A model generated the notes under the pieces. The model made no database searches, was not told where the DNA came from, and was given only the letters and a program-made list of their open reading frames with translations. Made by a program: the position numbers and the translations under genes. This document shows, piece by piece, positions 42,080 to 50,523 of a stretch of 64,000 nt of DNA. The first letter of the stretch is position 1. The number at the start of each line of letters is the position of its first letter. Origin of the DNA: Ancylobacter mangrovi (lineage in GTDB: Bacteria > Pseudomonadota > Alphaproteobacteria > Rhizobiales > Xanthobacteraceae). The stretch lies in contig NZ_JANTHZ010000010.1 of the NCBI RefSeq assembly GCF_024752355.1, positions 62,001 to 126,000 on the forward strand. The letters are read 5' to 3'.

Positions 42080-42351
42080 ATTTCATTACATTAGTCGTTG
42101 ATTTCATTTCGGTTTTTTCGCATGACCTTATGCGCTCATCGCCACCCCTCCCACATTATTGCGGTGGTGGGCACGCGGCCGAGGGCTGAAAGAGTGAGGC
42201 GGCCGGCCCGTTTGGTGACATTCTGTGTTTGGCGCAGAGCGTTGAGGTCTCTTTGGCGCCAATCGCGGACGGTCGACTGAACTCAGGAGCGGACGCTCAA
42301 CCGTGCGCCGGGGACAATGAACGCTGAGGCGAAGCCCGCGCCGCAGGTGCC
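42080..42351. other. Gene-free stretch after tRNA-Ser
   Basis: No supported gene, repeat of the tRNA 3' end or integrase was seen. Together with the truncated oxidoreductase just beyond, it looks like decayed DNA between the conserved block and the sulfatase gene. Confidence 0.4.
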
Positions 42352-42447
42352 TTACGCGGCCACGTTCAGCACAACCTTCCCGAACCCGCCGCCTGCTTCG
42401 ATATAGCGATGAGCCTCGGCCGCTCGGGACGTGATATCACCGGCCCG
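42352..42447 (-). pseudogene. C-terminal remnant of a quinone-oxidoreductase-like (MDR) dehydrogenase
   Basis: The last 30 or so codons before a TAA at 42352 read TSRAAEAHRYIEAGGGFGKV followed by VLNVAA, matching the typical end of zinc-type/quinone oxidoreductases of the MDR superfamily (AxEAHRxxExGxxxGKVVL). Upstream the frame becomes arginine/glycine-rich without any Rossmann motif, so the first 300 residues are missing. It is most simply a truncated gene left after deletion next to the tRNA. Confidence 0.6.
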
Positions 42448-42535
42448 CGTGCATCCCGATCCGCCTGCATCCGCCATCCGGTCGAGTGAGCCGGGCCCGC
42501 ATCCATTCGATTGGAGCGAAGCCCGGCTCATTCGC

Positions 42536-45049
42536 CTATTTCGACGCGGGGGCGACGCCGGGTGCCGGGTGTTCGACATCCCGGGTCGACATCTGCTTTA
42601 GCCACGCTGTCATGGATTCCAGCGAGACCGGTCCTTCTCCCAGGTCGACCGCGATAGATCCGATCTTGCCGGTGAAGTTTGCCGGTATCTGATAGTCAGC
42701 ATCATCGACCGGCGTACCGGTATCGTGACCCACGTCGAACGTCTCGTCCCAGGCGAAGGTGAACGGGACCGTCTCCGGCAATGTCAGCTTCGCCGCTTCC
42801 TTTCCGTCCACGGTCAGGATACCTGTCCCGCCGCGTCCGAAAAGCATTTTGCCCTGCGGGTCCAGCGCGAAATCGAACACCAGCGTGTGCTGCCCACCGG
42901 TGAGCGCGTCTGCGGCCTGCCATTTCGGGCGCTTCAGGTCGAGCAGGTTCATGGTGAAGGTTGGCTTGCCATCCTTCAGATAGAGCCCCCAGCCGGCGAA
43001 GCGGCCACCTTGCGTCACAAGAACGCCGCTCCCCCCATCGGCGAGAACGGTGATGTCCGCGGTGATGCGGAACGACCGGTTGAGGATGCTGGGCGCGGCG
43101 TTCGCCTGCGTGCAGCAGGAGGGGCCGGTATAGACGAAATGCGTGCGGCCGGCGGCCGGGCCCGGACGCGGGGCGACCATCGCGGTGATGGAATTGTTCA
43201 GCGGGAAGACCTGGTTCTTCTGGCCCTCCATGATGAAGAGTTCCTGCAGCGCCTCGAGCCTGGCGGGCTCCGCCTTGGCGAGATCGTGCACCTGCGTCGG
43301 ATCATCCGCGAGCTTGTAGAGCTCCCACGCATAACCGTTCATCACATCCGAGGGGCGCGGCGCAGCCACGCTGGCCCAGGGCGGCACGGGCGGCGTCGTG
43401 CTGGCGATCCAGCCATCGTTGTAGAGGGCGCGATTGCCCAGGATCTCGAAATACTGCGTTGTGCGCCTCGAGGGCAGCGCCTTGTTTTCCGCCGGAAGGG
43501 TGTAGGCCATCGACACACCGTCCATCGGACGCTGTGCGATCCCGTTCACCATATTGGGCTGGGGAATGCCGGCGAGGTCCAGGATCGTCGGGGCGATGTC
43601 GATGACATGATGGAACTGCTGGCGGATGCCACCATGGTCCTTGATCCTTGCGGGCCAGGAGATCGCCATGCCATTGCGGGTGCCGCCAAAATGCGAGGCG
43701 ACCTGCTTGGTCCAGCGATACGGCGTGCCGAACGCCCAGGTCCAGCCCACCGCCATGTGGTTATAGGTCTTGTCGGTGCCCCAGGCGTCGTACCAGGGCA
43801 TCTGCTGCTCGGCGTCGAGCGCGACACCGTTGAAATACATGACCTCGTTGGGCGTGCCGTTGACCGAGCCTTCGGCGCTCGAACCATTGTCGCCGCTGAT
43901 ATAGATGATCAGCGTATTGTCGAGCTGGCCGAGCCGCTTGACCTCGTCGATGACACGTCCGATCTCGTGATCGGTGTAGGCGAGATAGGCGGCATAGACA
44001 TCGGCCTGCCGGATGAAGAGCTTCTTCTCGACATCCGTCAGGTCGCTCCAGCGCTTCAGCATGTCCGCCGGCCATGCCGGAAGAACGGCATTCTCCGGAA
44101 TGACGCCGAGCCGCTTCTGGTTGGCGAAAATGCGCTCGCGTAGCGCTTCCCAGCCATCGTCGAACAGGTGCATCTGCTCAATGCGATCCACCCATTCCCG
44201 GGTGGGGTGGTGCGGGGCATGGGTGCCGCCCGGAGCATAGTGGATGAACCACGGGCGGTTCGGCGCGATCTCGACGTTCCTGCGAAGATAGTCGATGGCG
44301 TCGTCGGCCATGGCCGTGATGAGGTTCCACCCCGGATGGCCGTCATAGGGATGGATCGGCGTGGTGTCGCGGAACAGGTTGCCGGGCTGCCACTGGCTCG
44401 TATCGCCACCGACGAAGCCGTAGAAATAGTCGAACCCCTGCCCGGTCGGCCAGTTTGTGAACGGGCCGGCGGTGCTGGCTTCCCATGGCGGCACGTTGTG
44501 ATCCTTGCCGAACCAGGCCGTCGCGTAGCCGTTCTGGCGAAGAATGGCCGCGATGGTGGCGGTCTCCGGCGGGATGATGGCGTTGTAGCCGGGAAATCCG
44601 GTCGACAATTCGCTGATGTCGCCGAAGCCGACCTGATGATGGTTGCGACCCGTCAGAAGGGCGGCGCGCGTGGGCGAACACAGCGCGGTGGTGTGGAAGG
44701 TGGTGTAGCGCAGCCCCTCATTCGCCACCTCGTCCAGCGTCGGCGTGGGAATGACGCCGCCAAAGGTGGACGGCGCGCCAAATCCCACATCGTCCGTCAG
44801 GATCAGGAGCACGTTCGGCGCTCCCGCCGGCGGCATGACCTGGGGCGGCCAGGCGGGCCTGCTGTCGACGGCATTGGGAAGGATTTTCCCGGAGAAGGGC
44901 GGCGAAGGCGCCGGCAACTGAAGCCCGGGCAAGGTCATCACCGCGTCCGGCGCCCCTCGCGCGCCACGGATAGTTTGGGCCTCGGCCCTCCCTATCAGCG
45001 GAACGGCCATGGCCAATGCGAGAAACTGAAGCATCAGCGATCGGAACAT
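42536..45049 (-). CDS. Secreted type I (formylglycine-dependent) sulfatase/arylsulfatase
   Basis: An 837-residue sulfatase that would cleave sulfate esters in the periplasm or outside. The signal peptide is 1-24 (LMLQFLALAMAVPLIGRAEA). The catalytic motif L-C-S-P-T-R-A-A-L-L-T-G-R occupies 123-135 with Cys124 to be converted to formylglycine; Asp86-Asp87 (LLILTDDVG) and DNGSS are the metal-site residues. The C-terminal 200 residues form an extra beta-rich domain (VLVTQGGRFAGWGLYLKDGK). Start ATG 45049 follows GGGAGGG. No sulfatase-maturing enzyme gene lies in the window. The neighbouring sugar ABC transporter could import desulfated product (inference). Confidence 0.92.
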   Translation of the reverse strand: MFRSLMLQFLALAMAVPLIGRAEAQTIRGARGAPDAVMTLPGLQLPAPSPPFSGKILPNAVDSRPAWPPQVMPPAGAPNVLLILTDDVGFGAPSTFGGVIPTPTLDEVANEGLRYTTFHTTALCSPTRAALLTGRNHHQVGFGDISELSTGFPGYNAIIPPETATIAAILRQNGYATAWFGKDHNVPPWEASTAGPFTNWPTGQGFDYFYGFVGGDTSQWQPGNLFRDTTPIHPYDGHPGWNLITAMADDAIDYLRRNVEIAPNRPWFIHYAPGGTHAPHHPTREWVDRIEQMHLFDDGWEALRERIFANQKRLGVIPENAVLPAWPADMLKRWSDLTDVEKKLFIRQADVYAAYLAYTDHEIGRVIDEVKRLGQLDNTLIIYISGDNGSSAEGSVNGTPNEVMYFNGVALDAEQQMPWYDAWGTDKTYNHMAVGWTWAFGTPYRWTKQVASHFGGTRNGMAISWPARIKDHGGIRQQFHHVIDIAPTILDLAGIPQPNMVNGIAQRPMDGVSMAYTLPAENKALPSRRTTQYFEILGNRALYNDGWIASTTPPVPPWASVAAPRPSDVMNGYAWELYKLADDPTQVHDLAKAEPARLEALQELFIMEGQKNQVFPLNNSITAMVAPRPGPAAGRTHFVYTGPSCCTQANAAPSILNRSFRITADITVLADGGSGVLVTQGGRFAGWGLYLKDGKPTFTMNLLDLKRPKWQAADALTGGQHTLVFDFALDPQGKMLFGRGGTGILTVDGKEAAKLTLPETVPFTFAWDETFDVGHDTGTPVDDADYQIPANFTGKIGSIAVDLGEGPVSLESMTAWLKQMSTRDVEHPAPGVAPASK

Positions 45050-45387
45050 GCGACCCTCCCTTGCACGCTCGCCTTCAGTACAGCCCAAGCGTTCGTTGGC
45101 CGAATACTGCAACCGATCGATAGGGGGCGCCTTGACCCTGATCATTTGAGGTAGAAGGCACGGCCGCTCGCCGCGCGAACCTGACCTCGGACCCCGATCT
45201 TCCTTCAGGTTTGAGGTGAGTTCCTTCTCCTTATCCTCGGTGACACAGGCCTCCCGCCAGCCTTCCTGCGGGGCTACGGTCGCCAGCACCGGACTGGCGA
45301 GTTCGCTTGCTCGGGCTTCGCCGCGGATCGGCCCGCGAACCGCGCCGATTGCCGTTCGCTCGCAGCCCGTAAGGAAACGAAGGCCGT
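45050..45387. other. Gene-free stretch between sulfatase and ABC operon
   Basis: 338 bp with no supported gene. It holds an inverted repeat TCGCCAG-N7-CTGGCGA (45280-45286, 45294-45300) that could form a weak hairpin after the ABC operon (whose ATPase stops at 45388, on the minus strand), and the promoter of the sulfatase near 45050-45150. Confidence 0.4.
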
Positions 45388-46452
45388 CTAGGCGAGAGCC
45401 CTGCCGCTTCGCTCGTCGAACAGATGGGTCAGGTTCGGTTGCGGAGCGATGCGGATCGTCTCTCCCGGCGCGAAGGAGAGACGTTCGCGGAACAGGCAGT
45501 TGATCTCCTGCTCGCCCACCTTCGCGACGACGAGGATTTCCGCGCCCGTCGGTTCGGTCACCAGCACCTGTGCCGCCACGCCTTGCGGATCGGTCTGCAT
45601 GTGCTCGGGTCTTACCCCGTAGACCGCGGGCTGCCCGTCCTCCACGCCGCCGGGCGACGAGAGCGGAAGGGCGATCCCGTCGGGCGTTTCGAACCGGGGA
45701 GTTCCATCGAGCCGCACGTGCCCTTTCAGGAAGTTCATGGAGGGCGAGCCGATGAAGCCGGCGACGAACTGGTTCGCCGGCCGGTCGTAAAGGTCGAGCG
45801 GCGCCCCGATCTGCTCGACGATGCCGTCATGCATGACGACGATCTTGTCGGCCATGGTCATCGCCTCGATCTGGTCGTGCGTGACATAGACCGTGGTGGT
45901 GTGCAGGCGCTGGTGGAGCTCCTTGATCTCCGTGCGCATCTGCACCCGCAGCTTGGCGTCGAGGTTCGAGAGCGGCTCGTCGAACAGGAACACCTGCGGG
46001 TCGCGCACGATGGCGCGCCCCATGGCGACACGCTGGCGCTGGCCGCCCGACAGCTGGCGCGGATAGCGATCCAGCAGATGGTCGAGGCTGAGAATCTCCG
46101 CCGCGCGCCTCACCCGCGTCTCGATCTCGGCCTTCGGCGCCTTCCGCAGCTTCAGCGAGAAGCCCATGTTCTCGGCGACAGTCATGTGCGGGTAGAGCGC
46201 ATAGTTCTGGAACACCATGGCGATGTCCCGGTCCTTGGGCGGCATCCCGTTGACGACCTGCTCGCCGATCCGGATCTCGCCGCCGGAGATATCCTCCAGC
46301 CCGGCGATCATCCGCAGCAGGGTGGACTTGCCGCAGCCCGAGGGTCCCACCAGCACGACGAACTCGCCGTCCTCGATATCGACATCGACGCCATGGATGA
46401 CGGCCGTTGCGCCATAGGCCTTCTTCACGGCACGAATTTCAACAGTCGCCAT
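45388..46452 (-). CDS. Carbohydrate ABC transporter ATPase (MalK/UgpC type)
   Basis: A 354-residue ATPase: Walker A GPSGCGKST, Q-loop VFQNYALYPHMTV, signature LSGGQRQRVAMGRAI, Walker B VFLFDEPLSNLD and switch HDQIEAMTMADKI. The C-terminal regulatory OB-like domain (about 240-354) contains VYGVRPEHM and INCLFRERL, typical of the MalK/UgpC/SmoK type that energises sugar or polyol uptake. I prefer ATG 46452 over 46455 because of spacing from GGAGG. It is the last gene of the operon: binding protein, permease, permease, ATPase. Confidence 0.93.
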   Translation of the reverse strand: MATVEIRAVKKAYGATAVIHGVDVDIEDGEFVVLVGPSGCGKSTLLRMIAGLEDISGGEIRIGEQVVNGMPPKDRDIAMVFQNYALYPHMTVAENMGFSLKLRKAPKAEIETRVRRAAEILSLDHLLDRYPRQLSGGQRQRVAMGRAIVRDPQVFLFDEPLSNLDAKLRVQMRTEIKELHQRLHTTTVYVTHDQIEAMTMADKIVVMHDGIVEQIGAPLDLYDRPANQFVAGFIGSPSMNFLKGHVRLDGTPRFETPDGIALPLSSPGGVEDGQPAVYGVRPEHMQTDPQGVAAQVLVTEPTGAEILVVAKVGEQEINCLFRERLSFAPGETIRIAPQPNLTHLFDERSGRALA

Positions 46453-46481
46453 CATGGCCTCCGATATCTCGACGGGTCACG

Positions 46482-47291
46482 CTACTTGACCGCGCCCGCG
46501 CTCAGTCCGTGGATGAGCTGGCGTTGCAGGAACAGGAACAGGATTGCCGGCGGGATGATGGAGACGATCGCGCCCGCCGCGATCTTCCCCCACTCGACGC
46601 CGAAGTCGGACAGGTAGAAGTAGAGGCCCACGGAGACGAGGCGCATGTCCTGCTTGGCCGCGAGGCTGACGGCGATGATGAATTCGTTCCAGACGTAGAC
46701 GAAGACGATCAGCCCCGCCGCCAGCAGCCCGGGCACGAGCTGCGGCAGCACGATCCGCACGAACGCGCCGGCGCGGCTGCAGCCGTCCACCAGGGCGGCC
46801 TCCTCCAGCTCCGGCGGGATCGAATTCATGAAGGAGCGGAGCAGCCAGAGCGTGCCCGGAAGCTGCCAGGCGGTGAAGACGATCACCAGGATCGAATAGG
46901 TGTTCAGCAATTGCAGCTTCGCCGCCAGCGCGTAGAGCGGCACCAGCACCGCGATGACCGGCGTCATCGAGGCGAGGAGGAGGCCGATCATGATGGTCTC
47001 GCGTCCCGGGAAACGGTAGCGCGAGGCCGCATAGGCGCCGAGCGTCGCGCAGGTCAGCGTGCACAGCACCGTGAACAGCGCGACGATCGTGGTGTTGAGG
47101 AAGTACTGCGCCATCATGCTCTGGAAGATCACGGAGGCGTAGTTCTTCAGCGAATACACGCCCGAGCCGGAGGCGATGCCCTGGTTGGGATCCAGCGACA
47201 GCAGGAACAGCCAGGCCAGCGGCAGCACGGCGCCGATCGACGTCAGGAGGATGGCGACATAGGCCCACCAGGGCGCCTTATCTCTGAACAT
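46482..47291 (-). CDS. Carbohydrate ABC transporter permease (MalG type)
   Basis: A 269-residue inner-membrane permease with six hydrophobic segments. The EAA coupling loop reads ELEEAALVDGCSRAGAFVRIVLP (E-A-A-x3-G-x9-I-x-L-P), which docks with the ATPase. The N-terminal periplasmic region SLDPNQGIASG is normal for MalG proteins. It overlaps the MalF-type gene by 14 bp, giving coupled translation. Confidence 0.92.
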   Translation of the reverse strand: MFRDKAPWWAYVAILLTSIGAVLPLAWLFLLSLDPNQGIASGSGVYSLKNYASVIFQSMMAQYFLNTTIVALFTVLCTLTCATLGAYAASRYRFPGRETIMIGLLLASMTPVIAVLVPLYALAAKLQLLNTYSILVIVFTAWQLPGTLWLLRSFMNSIPPELEEAALVDGCSRAGAFVRIVLPQLVPGLLAAGLIVFVYVWNEFIIAVSLAAKQDMRLVSVGLYFYLSDFGVEWGKIAAGAIVSIIPPAILFLFLQRQLIHGLSAGAVK

Positions 47292-48156
47292 CGGCGCCCC
47301 CCTTGACGGCGAATTTGCGGATGTAGACCAGTGCCAGGACGAGGTTCAGGCAGAACACGACCACGCCGGCCGCGGCCGAATAGCCGAAGTGATAATTGGT
47401 GAAGGCTTCGCGCCAGACCCGCAGCGACAGCAGATAGGTCGCCTCGTTCGGTCCCCCGCTCGTCATGATGAACGGGATGGTGACCAGCGTGAAATATTCG
47501 AAGGTCAGCAGGATCAGCACCACCATCGCGGTCTGCCCGGCCATCGGCAGCGAGATGTACCGGAACTCCTGCCAGCGCGTGGCCCCGTCGATGCGCGCGG
47601 CCTCGTACATTTCCGAGGGAATAGACTGAAGCGCCGCCAGCATCAGGACCAGGGCGAACGGATAGGAGCGCCAGACATTGGCGATCACCATCGAGGCCAT
47701 GGCGCCGAACTCGTTGCCAAGCGGGGCGAAGCTGACCCCGAACATCACCTGGGCGAGATGGGCCAGCGGGCCGAAATTGGCGTCGAGCATGGCCTGCCAG
47801 AGGAGCGCCGTGACCACCTGCGAGACCAGCCACGGCACCATGACGACCGTGCGCAGCAGGCCGCGATTGCGCAGCGGCGCCTCCAGAAGCAATGCCAGGA
47901 AAATGGCGAGCGACAGCGCCAGCACGTCGGACGCGATCACGAAGATCGCGGTGGCGACGAAGGAGCGCATGCCGCTCGCGTTGAAGAGCGAGAAGAAATT
48001 GGCTCCTGCGTTGAAGGAGCCAATCTGGAAGTAGTTGGTCGCGTGAAACGCAATCCAGAACAGGTTCACGATCGGGTAGAGCGTGATCGCGAAGATGATG
48101 ACCGCTGCCGGCGTCAGCAGCAGGTACGGGCTCGCACGCGAGACGATTGTGTTCAC
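47278..48156 (-). CDS. Carbohydrate ABC transporter permease (MalF/UgpA type)
   Basis: A 292-residue permease with six hydrophobic segments starting YLLLTPAAVIIFAITLYPI. The EAA loop is EMYEAARIDGATRWQEF followed by RYISLP, a textbook match. It starts with GTG at 48156 after AGGAG (five bases). It follows the binding-protein gene by 55 bp; its partner is the overlapping MalG-type permease. Confidence 0.92.
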   Translation of the reverse strand: MNTIVSRASPYLLLTPAAVIIFAITLYPIVNLFWIAFHATNYFQIGSFNAGANFFSLFNASGMRSFVATAIFVIASDVLALSLAIFLALLLEAPLRNRGLLRTVVMVPWLVSQVVTALLWQAMLDANFGPLAHLAQVMFGVSFAPLGNEFGAMASMVIANVWRSYPFALVLMLAALQSIPSEMYEAARIDGATRWQEFRYISLPMAGQTAMVVLILLTFEYFTLVTIPFIMTSGGPNEATYLLSLRVWREAFTNYHFGYSAAAGVVVFCLNLVLALVYIRKFAVKGGADVQR

Positions 48157-48211
48157 GACGACTCCTGTGGGATTCGCTTGGAGCGCAGGCGGTATCGCCA
48201 GCGAGGCGGGA

Positions 48212-49519
48212 TCAGCCGTTGCGCGCCTGATCCCAATCCGTGGCGACGCGCTCCAGCGCCTCCTTGATCGGCGTTCCCGTCATCATCTGCTGCGCCGCGA
48301 GGGCGAGGCGCGTCTGCAGGAAGTCGGTCCTCTTCGGGAATTTGAAGAAGTGCGGCGTCTCGGCCATATAATCCATGGCGAATTTGAGATCGGCCGCTTC
48401 CGGCGTCTTGAACCAGGGATCGGCGACGACGGATTTCCGCGAAGGCAGCTCCTTCGCCATCTGGGCGTTGATGAGCTGGGACTGCGGCGAGATCATGCTT
48501 TCGATGAACAGCCCCGCGGCTTCCTGCTCGTGGCAGCTCTTCGTCATCATGATGAACTTGCCGGCGGCGAAGGCGGGGCAGGCACCGTTCGGCCCCGGCT
48601 GGCGCGCCAGACCGAGATCGTCGCCCAGCGCGCTCCGGGCGGAGGCCACGATGTTGCTGGTGAGGATGGTGGAGAGCGCCTTGCGCCCCTTCATCGCGTC
48701 GAGAACATTGTCGCGGGTGAGCGCCGAGATGTTGTCCGGCGTCAGCTTGTGGACCTTCACCATGTCGAGGATCCACTGGAACGGCTTCATGCCGTTCTCG
48801 TTCAGGAAGCCGACCTCGCCCGTCTCGGTCACATATTCAGCGCCGCAGGCCCAGAAGGCGGGAATGAGCCAGTCGGTGAATTCGATGGCGTTGCCCTGCT
48901 GGCTGAGGCCGGTGAGGAAGCCCGGCTTGCCATGCTTCTTGGCGAGCGGGGTGAGGAAGGATTGCAGGCCGTCCCAGGTCGTCGGGATCTCGCCGTCCAC
49001 TTCGCTGCGGATGTACCAGAACTCGTTGTTGAGCAGCGAATTCCAGTAATAGGCCATCTTCTGGCCATCATAGACCGTGTTGTCCCACGGAAGGATGAAG
49101 TCGTCCTTCTCGGCCTGCGACCAGTTCTTGCCGACGACGTCGTTCAGCGGTGCGGCCGAGCCGGCGCCGACCTGATCGGGCAGGTTGGTGGTCGAGAGCT
49201 GGGCGATGTCCGGTCCGCTGCCCGCCATGACACCCTGGATCACCTGCTGGCCCATGACCTGCCACGGCACGGGCTGGATCTCGACGGCGATTTCCGGGTG
49301 GGATTTGGTGAACAGCTCGACCATCGCCCCTTCGGCCTTCGAGCGGGCGTTGTTGGACTTGGGGTCGAGCGGGCTCCAGTAGACGAGCTTGACCTTCTTC
49401 GCCAGGGCCGGGCGGGGAAAGGCGCTCGCCGCGGCGAGCGTGCCGAGGCCCAGGGCGGCCCCGCCGAGGAACGTACGGCGGTCGAGATGGGGACCTTGCC
49501 CCTTCATCTTCTTGGTCAT
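48212..49519 (-). CDS. Carbohydrate ABC transporter binding protein (family 1) with Tat signal
   Basis: A 435-residue extracellular solute-binding protein family 1 member. The N-terminus carries a twin-arginine signal (LDRRTFLGGAALGLGTLAAA), implying export in folded form. The mature part shows VKLVYWSPLDP, IQPVPWQVMGQQVIQGVMAG and GSGPDIAQLSTTNLPDQVG, the hinge region of sugar/polyol receptors. Start ATG 49519 follows GGAGGAA. It heads the ABC operon, divergent from the IclR gene, with an inverted repeat at 49578-49598 in the shared promoter region. Confidence 0.92.
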   Translation of the reverse strand: MTKKMKGQGPHLDRRTFLGGAALGLGTLAAASAFPRPALAKKVKLVYWSPLDPKSNNARSKAEGAMVELFTKSHPEIAVEIQPVPWQVMGQQVIQGVMAGSGPDIAQLSTTNLPDQVGAGSAAPLNDVVGKNWSQAEKDDFILPWDNTVYDGQKMAYYWNSLLNNEFWYIRSEVDGEIPTTWDGLQSFLTPLAKKHGKPGFLTGLSQQGNAIEFTDWLIPAFWACGAEYVTETGEVGFLNENGMKPFQWILDMVKVHKLTPDNISALTRDNVLDAMKGRKALSTILTSNIVASARSALGDDLGLARQPGPNGACPAFAAGKFIMMTKSCHEQEAAGLFIESMISPQSQLINAQMAKELPSRKSVVADPWFKTPEAADLKFAMDYMAETPHFFKFPKRTDFLQTRLALAAQQMMTGTPIKEALERVATDWDQARNG

Positions 49520-49570
49520 CGGGTGTTTCCTCCTGTGCGATCTGTTTGGCGTCGCGTCTTTTCGCTTCAC

Positions 49571-49598
49571 ATATGAAGCATTATTTTATAAATGATGC
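49571..49598. promoter_or_regulatory. Candidate IclR operator between the ABC operon and iclR
   Basis: GCATTATTT-TAT-AAATGATGC (49578-49598), arms matching 8 of 9, in the divergent promoter, preceded by ATATGAAGCAT (49571-49581). ATATGAA(A/G)CAT recurs at 51961-51971 upstream of the FAD oxidoreductase. The IclR protein encoded at 49651 is the obvious candidate. Confidence 0.55.
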
Positions 49599-49650
49599 GC
49601 TGGATTGGCGATGGGCGTCAATCGCGTAGCGATGTCGAAGGCCTGGCTCC

Positions 49651-50463
49651 ATGGTGATGGAAGATGAAAGCGATACGGACGAGCAATCGCGCTACATCGT
49701 TCCGGGACTTCGGCGCGGCCTTGCGGCGCTGCGCCTGTTCACGCGGGACCGGGCCGTCGTCTCCGTTCCCGAAATATCGCGCGAGCTGAAGATCTCGCGC
49801 GCCACCGCCTTCCGGATCGTCTACACGCTCGAGGCGGATGGCTACCTCCAGCGCACGCCGCATTCCCACGCCTACAAGCTCGGCGTGAACGTGCTGTCGC
49901 TGGGATTCGAATATCTTGGGTCGCAGGACCTGCTCGACATCGCACGGCCGGTCCTGGAGAAGCTCCGCGACGACACCGACGCCTCGGCCCATATGGGACT
50001 GCGCGACGGCACGCAGGTGGTCTACGTGCTGAAGTCTGCGTCCCAGCATCGCCTGCGCAGCAACGTGTCGGTCGGCACGCGTCTCGCCCTGCACGCCACC
50101 TCGATCGGACAGGCGCTTCTTCTCGACACGCCGCGCGCGGAGCTGGACCGGCTGTTCGAGGGCTTCGAGATGCTTCAGTACTCCGACCAGACGCCGGCGA
50201 CCGTGCAGCAGCTCGTCGACCGGCTCGACGAGCATCGGCCGCGCGGCTACGTCGCCTACCGGTCGGCCTATGCGAAGGGCATCGACAGCGTCGCCGCCCC
50301 GGTGAGGGACGCGCAGGGCGCCATAGTGGCGGGCATCAATGTCTCGGATCATGAGTCCCTCCCGATCATGCAGGAGCAGCACGGGCGACTGAAGGATCTC
50401 GTCATGGAGGCCGCCGCGAGCATCTCGATGCAGCTCGGCTACCGGCCTCCCGCGCGTCGTTAG
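49651..50463 (+). CDS. IclR-family transcriptional regulator
   Basis: A 270-residue IclR protein: N-terminal winged helix (VSVPEISRELKISRATAFRI at about 37-56, followed by the wing) and C-terminal GAF-like effector domain (DASAHMGLRDGTQVVYVL, RLALHATSIGQALLLD, GIDSVAAPVRDAQG). IclR proteins often control aromatic, sugar-acid or glyoxylate genes. It is divergent from the sugar ABC operon and convergent with the FAD oxidoreductase gene (61-bp gap). Candidate operators in both promoters suggest it controls both. The ATG at 49657 is an equally good start. Confidence 0.9.
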   Translation: MVMEDESDTDEQSRYIVPGLRRGLAALRLFTRDRAVVSVPEISRELKISRATAFRIVYTLEADGYLQRTPHSHAYKLGVNVLSLGFEYLGSQDLLDIARPVLEKLRDDTDASAHMGLRDGTQVVYVLKSASQHRLRSNVSVGTRLALHATSIGQALLLDTPRAELDRLFEGFEMLQYSDQTPATVQQLVDRLDEHRPRGYVAYRSAYAKGIDSVAAPVRDAQGAIVAGINVSDHESLPIMQEQHGRLKDLVMEAAASISMQLGYRPPARR

Positions 50464-50523
50464 GCCCGGGCGATGGGCGAAACAGGCGGCCGGGCCGCAC
50501 GTCCCGCCCGGCCGCCCGGCACC

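Noticed and set aside
45280-45300. Inverted repeat TCGCCAG-N7-CTGGCGA as an insertion-sequence end
   Set aside because: No transposase and no second copy or target duplication were seen; it is more likely a weak hairpin after the ABC operon.
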